From Obelidium mucronatum (lineage: Eukaryota > Chytridiomycota > Chytridiomycetes > Chytridiales > Chytriomycetaceae), in assembly GCA_025765595.1 (NCBI GenBank), contig JAIVFH010000655.1:1-11263 (forward strand): a stretch of 11,263 bases of DNA. The letters run 5' to 3'. The stretch's first letter is position 1, and every line of letters begins with the position of its first letter. Made by a program: the position numbers and the translations under genes. The notes under the pieces are model-generated. The model did no database searches and had not been told where the DNA came from. It saw nothing but the letters and a program-made list of their open reading frames with translations. Below, one piece after another: positions 7,130 through 11,263 of the stretch.

Positions 7130-9181
7130 TTACTGCAAATCAATTGAAAGCACACACTGAGATAATTGTTTTAAAGCCCCATCAATCCTTACGGCAACAG
7201 TTCCTCCAGTTGTAAGAAGATTCTGCTTTGGGTAACTGCTGAAGCGTGTGTGTGGAACAACAAAACACAGTTTTGACATTCCACTATCCTCCACAATTTT
7301 CTTTAGCTCAACCATTTTCACCCCGTGACTTCGCAAAACAGTCATTTGAAATAGACTAACTGAAGGAATCAAAGAATCGATACATGGATAGTTTTTTCGA
7401 GCGGCTGTATAGAGAACATTGCTATCCGTACAACTCTTAATATCTTTGAAGGTCTGCTTTGGGCGTGCGGGTAGGACCAAATCAATAGTAGCGGCAGCAG
7501 TGTCATCAAGTGAGCGAATTTTGAATGTGCCTCCTTTGGATAGTTGGCGATGAGCAAAGGATTCAAACAAATTTCCACGAAGTGAAGAAAGTAGCGTTTC
7601 GCCATCAGAGGCGAGTAAAAACGTATGTAGCTTGCTTTCCTCCTGCGTGATGAAAACTTCGAGAGCTTTTTCCACGATATATTCTGCAAGTACAAAGTTA
7701 GAAACATATTATGCTTGATTGAAACACTTGACCTACCTGAAGCAAATTGAAGAGAAAAATCATGATAATCATCGGAAATTACGAAATGGATTATCAAGTG
7801 ACTAATTTCGTCTTCTTTTGACAACGACCCATCTACCATCAGTTGGAACTTGTCAATATTCAACCGGCCAAGCGCCTGCTTAATTGTTCCATGTAGCCGG
7901 TCGGGTTTTTCGAACACAAAGCGTGCGATTCCACCAATCAAATTGAAACGTTCTTCGACTATATCCCCTGATAAATCATACATAACTCGAGCTGCAAGCA
8001 GTTCTTCCAAATTCCAAACAGGAAGATAGAAGAGAGGGGCCGTTTTTGTGAAATTGATGAACTCTTTGTAGTGCTTTCGAGTAGGCGAGGCAACAACGAT
8101 AGTTATAGCACCAACAGCTGATGGGCCATCAGGAAGTGTGTCGGTGAGGTACCACGTTTCTGTGGTCATAAGAAAGCGGCGCTTGACTGGAATGAAGTCT
8201 GTGTAGACATAGCAACCTGATTCAGAGAATACGTAAATGTCACCACCATCCTTGGATCGATGCAGAACAATAGTCTTCACGTTCTCCATTTTGCGCAACC
8301 TCCACATGACATAAAACAAAAATACACTCTTCCCGATCCCAGGGTTTCCAGTGATTGCAAACCCCCTCGTTCCCCTTACATCACTATTCTTAATACCCTC
8401 TTGTACCTTTTCCCAAATAATTTGAAACATATCATAATAGCATTTCCTTATAAATAACTGGTTCGGGATTTCGTCGCAGAAAGTGGGAGTAGGAGTGAAT
8501 GTCAGGCAATCGCCAACAGGAGCCACACTCGAGAGACAATTCCAAAAATCAGACAGTTTGGCCAATACATTGATATCCATCGCAGTTAATGATTGTAAAG
8601 AAACGGCTGGTGCTGGACAGACCATTAAATCGAATATCGCAAACAGAACAATCACTCACAAGTCTTCTTTGGGACGACAGCATAAAGCGCACTCTCTTCA
8701 TCAGCATGCCCGTCACCGACAGTACCAGTAACTCTGAGTGGCTTCTTGGTAGGGTCGATGATGTCTTCTCTTGATGAGTAGACTTTCAACTGCGTGTTTA
8801 GTAAAAATCAGCGGACCAAACAGGCTCCCACTTACGCTTCTCCTCTTTGATGACCAGTGCGCACTTTGACTTGACACCGAGTCCCAGCGCAGTCAGAGTG
8901 GCAAGAGGACAGCCAGGGTCCAGCATAGCGTCCGCCTCATCAACCGTAAAGAAACAGTCTTCGCTGAGGCCACAGCTGCTGCGCGTAACACCCGCAGGGA
9001 GGTGAAGAGACAGTTTGATGAGAGAGACACTGTCCAGGTCAGGCGCAACTGCAGTCTTGTACGCAGCCACGATGTCCGCAACAGCAGGGTCGATGCTCGC
9101 AATCACAGCAGGAAGACTCTCCTGCGGAATCGCGATCGTGTTTTTTCCGTGGGAAACCCAAACACGAGGAGGTTTCATCAT
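7130..9181 (-). CDS. Crinkler/RHS-type protein: P-loop NTPase with nuclease-like C-terminus
   Basis: Four exons (9181-8836, 8782-8660, 8606-7737, 7683-7130) join to 1893 nt, giving 630 residues and TAA. The start is the first of two adjacent ATGs (9181, 9178). Residues 1-~155 form a header with no signal peptide, ending in a beta-like CALVIKEE and a linker. A Walker A motif GNPGIGKS is at 243-250, followed by FLFYVMWRLRK and, further on, IVVASPTRKHYKEF and GGIARFVFEK, matching the order seen in CRN/RHS NTPases. The C-terminus has GNLFESFAHRQL (483-494) and NYPCIDS...LFQMT (544-561), resembling the E...D...QxT arrangement of the restriction-endonuclease-like CRN domain; E487, D549 and Q559 are the likely key residues (inference). 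By family, such proteins act in host nuclei as effectors or in conflict between genomes; which applies here is unknown. A decayed relative lies at 80-6310. Confidence 0.85.
7684..7736 (-). other. Intron 3 of the CRN-like gene (53 nt)
   Basis: On the minus strand it starts GTAGGT and ends TACTTGCAG, with a TTCTAAC branch-like motif. It is phase 1. Splicing joins LQFAS to EYIVEKALEVF in frame; without it the frame hits a stop at 7369-7371. Confidence 0.9.
8607..8659 (-). other. Intron 2 of the CRN-like gene (53 nt)
   Basis: It starts GTGAGT and ends CACCAG, phase 1. An alternative AG six bases earlier (8613, a 47-nt intron) also keeps the frame and would add two residues. The exon before it stops in frame if the intron is not removed. 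Confidence 0.8.
8783..8835 (-). other. Intron 1 of the CRN-like gene (53 nt)
   Basis: It starts with a consensus GTAAGT and has an ACTAA branch-like motif. The frame requires the acceptor TTGAAAG at 8783. The nearer and better-looking GCAG at 8790 (46 nt) would shift the frame and hit an early stop. Phase 1. Confidence 0.7.
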
Positions 9182-9436
9182 TTGTAGAAATTGTTTAAAA
9201 ATCAAACAACTGATTACGGCAACGGAGGGCCAGGTCTCTTTTCAAAAAAAAAAAAATGTAAAAAATGTGTTTGCCAACCAACATCCAACTTTAAACGGAT
9301 CATCATCATCGCCATGGCCGTCGCAGCCACGCCAGTCTTTCCGGTCGCAGACCAGCACGCAGCCGCTGCCGTTTTTCCAGTCCGCCACCGCCGAGCCGCC
9401 CGCGTCCGCGCGCTTCGTGTTCAGCGCAAACGCGCA

Positions 9437-9460
9437 CGCCGCCGCCGCCGCCGCCGCCGC
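9437..9460. repeat. GCC trinucleotide run
   Basis: An uninterrupted run of about eight GCC/CCG triplets lies in the GC-rich block. Read in different frames it gives poly-Ala, poly-Arg or, on the minus strand, poly-Gly, which explains the overlapping open frames here. Confidence 0.85.
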
Positions 9461-9599
9461 CGGTCTGCGCGAGGCATTTCAAAGCCGCCGATATGAACCT
9501 CGCCGCAAAGCAAGCCGTTGGATCGGACAGCAATCGCCAATGATTCCTGCTCGGCACTTGTATGTTCCTGCCCTTTTGCTTTGTCCGCGGTGGACGAAC

Positions 9600-9821
9600 A
9601 TGCATTTTGACCCTCAAGCCGCGAACACACGCCACATTGTCGTCATCAAGACTGCTAACGTGCCAGCCGATTTCGCCACTTGCGAAGTAGTCACAGAGTC
9701 AAAGCCAATTGAAGTCGTCGAAGTTGCGCCAGTTGAAGCCTCAATTGCTGACGTCACCACTATCCCAAATAACTGCAGAAGAAGAGACAACCAATTACGA
9801 TTCGTGTTTTTGTCATGTTAG
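9600..9821 (+). CDS. Small hypothetical ORF (uncertain)
   Basis: The ATG at 9600 opens 73 codons ending in TAG at 9819-9821. The middle part (RHIVVIKTANVPADF, CEVVTESKPIEVVEVAPVEA) has protein-like composition, with Val/Glu/Pro alternation. An intron-like segment (GT at 9804, CTAAATACACAG ending at 9862) could replace the last residues with a 14-residue tail ending at 9907. No homologue or domain is recognised. It could be a real short gene, an upstream exon of the 10133 gene, or chance. Confidence 0.25.
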   Translation: MHFDPQAANTRHIVVIKTANVPADFATCEVVTESKPIEVVEVAPVEASIADVTTIPNNCRRRDNQLRFVFLSC

Positions 9822-10093
9822 GTGTTCCTTTTTATTGCATTGTTTAAATCCTAAATACACAGCTTGAACACTTCCAAGGCCCAACTGCCTCCGCCCCTCC
9901 TCAGTAATGGAGTCTCCGTGGTGGAATCAATGTCAAATACAATTCTAGCAATACTATGGAACGACTCTTTTCATGCCCGACGGATTTCTGGGGATGACGT
10001 CAGTGCCTTTTGTAATCAAGGGCATCTGCAGTTGTCAAATGGGCTGCTTTTAAATAAATGTTGTGTTCGGACAGAATTTTATTGCCTAACTTG

Positions 10094-10118
10094 TTTGTCG
10101 AAAAAAAAGATCGACAAA
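10094..10118 (+). promoter_or_regulatory. Hairpin in the leader of the SHOCT-like gene
   Basis: TTTGTCGA (10094-10101) and TCGACAAA (10111-10118) form a perfect 8-bp stem around a 9-nt A-rich loop, ending 14 nt before the ATG at 10133. If transcribed it would sit just ahead of the start codon and could affect initiation; this is inference. Confidence 0.35.
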
Positions 10119-10132
10119 AACAACCACTCCCA

Positions 10133-11263
10133 ATGGCCTCTGAAATTATCGAATGGAAGAAGCTCTTGGACGCAGGAGTTATCACTCCACCGGAGTATGA
10201 GAAGGCCAAATCCGCAGTTCTGGCGTCCTTGACGCTGGGCTCAAGAACAGTCTCAGTTTCTGAAGCTAGTGTCAAAAACAGGTGCCTCTCATACACTAGA
10301 GTAACATCGATCCACCCAACCCAAGAACAAAAAACCATACTCTTGGATGTCAAAAACAAGTACAGAGGAAACCCTGCAGTGCCACGTCTGGACGAGACCA
10401 TGGCCGCCAAAAAGGATGCCGCCAAGACAGCCGCAGCTACCGCCAAAGGAAAAATCGATTCTGTCTCATACACTATTCAAGTTCAATACAAGATGTTTGA
10501 TACAAAGTTAAAGAAGCTTCCTTTGAGTTTCAAGGTATGGTTTGAGATATTTGGTGTTCGGACATCATCCTATCGACTCTAATCCTAATTCAGAACTTTG
10601 CCATTCTAGCTGGCGGATATTACCCAAGTTATTTACAATGATTTCAAGGAGAAAGCATCTGGCCTCGAAGAGTTTTTGACGATTGGTTTGCCATATGCCG
10701 ATGCATGCCGCATTGCAGCAGCAGACGGCGCTGAAGATGATCGAAATCAGCTCCCTCAAGAACTGTCTTGAATTGGTGGAGCACTTTGGAATCACGAAAG
10801 GGAATACCCGGATTACCAAGATCACGTTTGTGTTTGATGTTCAATTGCACCTTCAATTGCGTTCCACAAAAACCCTTGCGGCCACACGCAAACGTAAAGA
10901 ACCGGAGCCGGAAGTGGCAAAGGTGTTTGTATCTGGAAAGCGGTTTGACTTGACGGAGCTCGCCACTTGGATTTTGCCAACACTACTTTCGATGAAAGTG
11001 TCACAAGTGGATCAATTGGGACAGAGGTTGTTGGGAGAGGGACTGTTCGAGAAGCTGTTTCCTTTGAATATGAGGGTGGGTCTGGTGTTGGGCCTGGTAT
11101 ACTACTAACTGTTTCCTTACTACAGGAAGATAATCGAAGTTACGTTGCGAAAAAATACATGAACAGTGAAGATAATACTTGCAATAACCTTTTGGTTGAT
11201 CTCTTTACTTTGTTGACTGCCAGTGAACTACTTTCCAACTTTAAACGTGACATTCAGAAACTG
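10133..11263 (+). CDS. Unknown protein with N-terminal SHOCT-like motif, partial
   Basis: The ATG at 10133 follows an A-rich leader (CCCAATGG). Residues 3-32 contain EWKKLLDAGVITPPEYEKAK, a good match to the SHOCT pattern (LkkL.daGiIT.eEfe.kK), a short helical motif often tied to oligomerisation. Exon 1 ends at 10534 (AAG|GTATGG), and a 75-nt intron ends at 10609. Exon 2 starts LADITQVIYNDFKEKASGL. That frame stops at 10772, while the clearly coding continuation (ALKMIEISSLKNCLELVEHFGITK onward) is in another frame from about 10700, so a one-base shift or an unusual splice lies between. A third intron (11076-11125) leads to an exon open to the window edge. A KRKEPEPEVAK stretch is near 10889-10920. 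The function is unknown. The gene is divergent from the CRN-like gene. Confidence 0.7.
10535..10609 (+). other. Intron 1 of the SHOCT-like gene (75 nt)
   Basis: AAG|GTATGG donor, TCCTAAT branch-like motif, CCATTCTAG acceptor; phase 0. Its length is a multiple of three, and reading through it stops at 10580-10582. Confidence 0.85.
11076..11125 (+). other. Downstream intron of the SHOCT-like gene (50 nt)
   Basis: AGG|GTGGGT donor, TACTAAC branch site (11103-11109) and CTACAG acceptor. It joins FPLNMR to EDNRSYVAKKYM in phase 0; the retained frame stops at 11106. Confidence 0.9.

Larger units (their letters stand above)
9182..10132. other. Intergenic region between divergent genes
   Basis: About 950 bp separates the CRN-like start (minus) from the SHOCT-like gene start (plus), so both promoters should lie here. 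It contains an A12 run (9245-9256) and a GC-rich block (~9310-9480) with a GCC-triplet run at 9437-9460. Two small plus ORFs are possible: ATG 9314 to 9496 (60 residues, Arg-rich end, good GCCATGG context) and ATG 9600 to 9821 (73 residues, with a VVEVAPVEA stretch). The frame of the second is open from 9015 without an ATG. Neither has a recognised domain; either could be a 5' exon. Confidence 0.45.

Noticed and set aside
9015..9599. Long plus-strand open frame overlapping the CRN-like first exon
   Set aside because: Its only ATGs lie antisense to the well-supported CRN exon, and the rest is open because of GCC-rich sequence.
9306..9635. Minus-strand Gly-rich ORF of 109 residues
   Set aside because: Composition is driven by the GCC triplet run; no splice or homology support.

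Overview
This window is nuclear DNA of a microbial eukaryote. It carries genes with short GT-AG introns (about 50-75 nt), a Ty1/copia LTR retrotransposon, and a gene of the Crinkler/RHS (CRN-like) P-loop NTPase-nuclease type. CRN-like families are best known from chytrid fungi and oomycetes. I lean towards an early-diverging (chytrid-like) fungus, but this is inference; nothing in the sequence fixes the species.

Layout. Positions ~80-241 and 6183-~6310 are two halves of one decayed copy of the 3' part of a CRN-like gene, on the minus strand. They align, with small deletions, to the intact paralogue at 7130-7500. The halves are split by a 342-bp insert with 8-bp terminal inverted repeats and an AAA duplication (242-337 plus 5937-6182). 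That insert is in turn split by a complete copia-type element (338-5931): two 163-bp LTRs differing at 2 sites, a 5-bp target duplication ATACC, a primer binding site directly after the 5' LTR, gag, protease, integrase, RT, RNase H and a polypurine tract. The coding region has seven frame breaks but no in-frame stop between them, so this copy is not autonomous as written.

Positions ~6310-7129 have no convincing gene. The minus strand 9181-7130 carries an intact four-exon CRN-like gene whose model joins to exactly 630 codons plus stop: N-terminal header, P-loop NTPase, then a restriction-endonuclease-like C-terminus. A ~950-bp intergenic region follows, with a GCC-triplet block and small uncertain ORFs. 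From 10133 to the window end a plus-strand, intron-containing gene begins with a SHOCT-like motif. It is divergent from the CRN gene and has one unresolved frame change.

The region reads as an effector-family neighbourhood shaped by gene duplication, decay and nested transposon insertion. Most unusual are an anticodon-loop (half-tRNA-Lys-like) primer site, tandem hairpin modules inside the LTR, and a ~300-codon hydrophobic, internally repeated segment lying between the Gag zinc knuckle and the protease.
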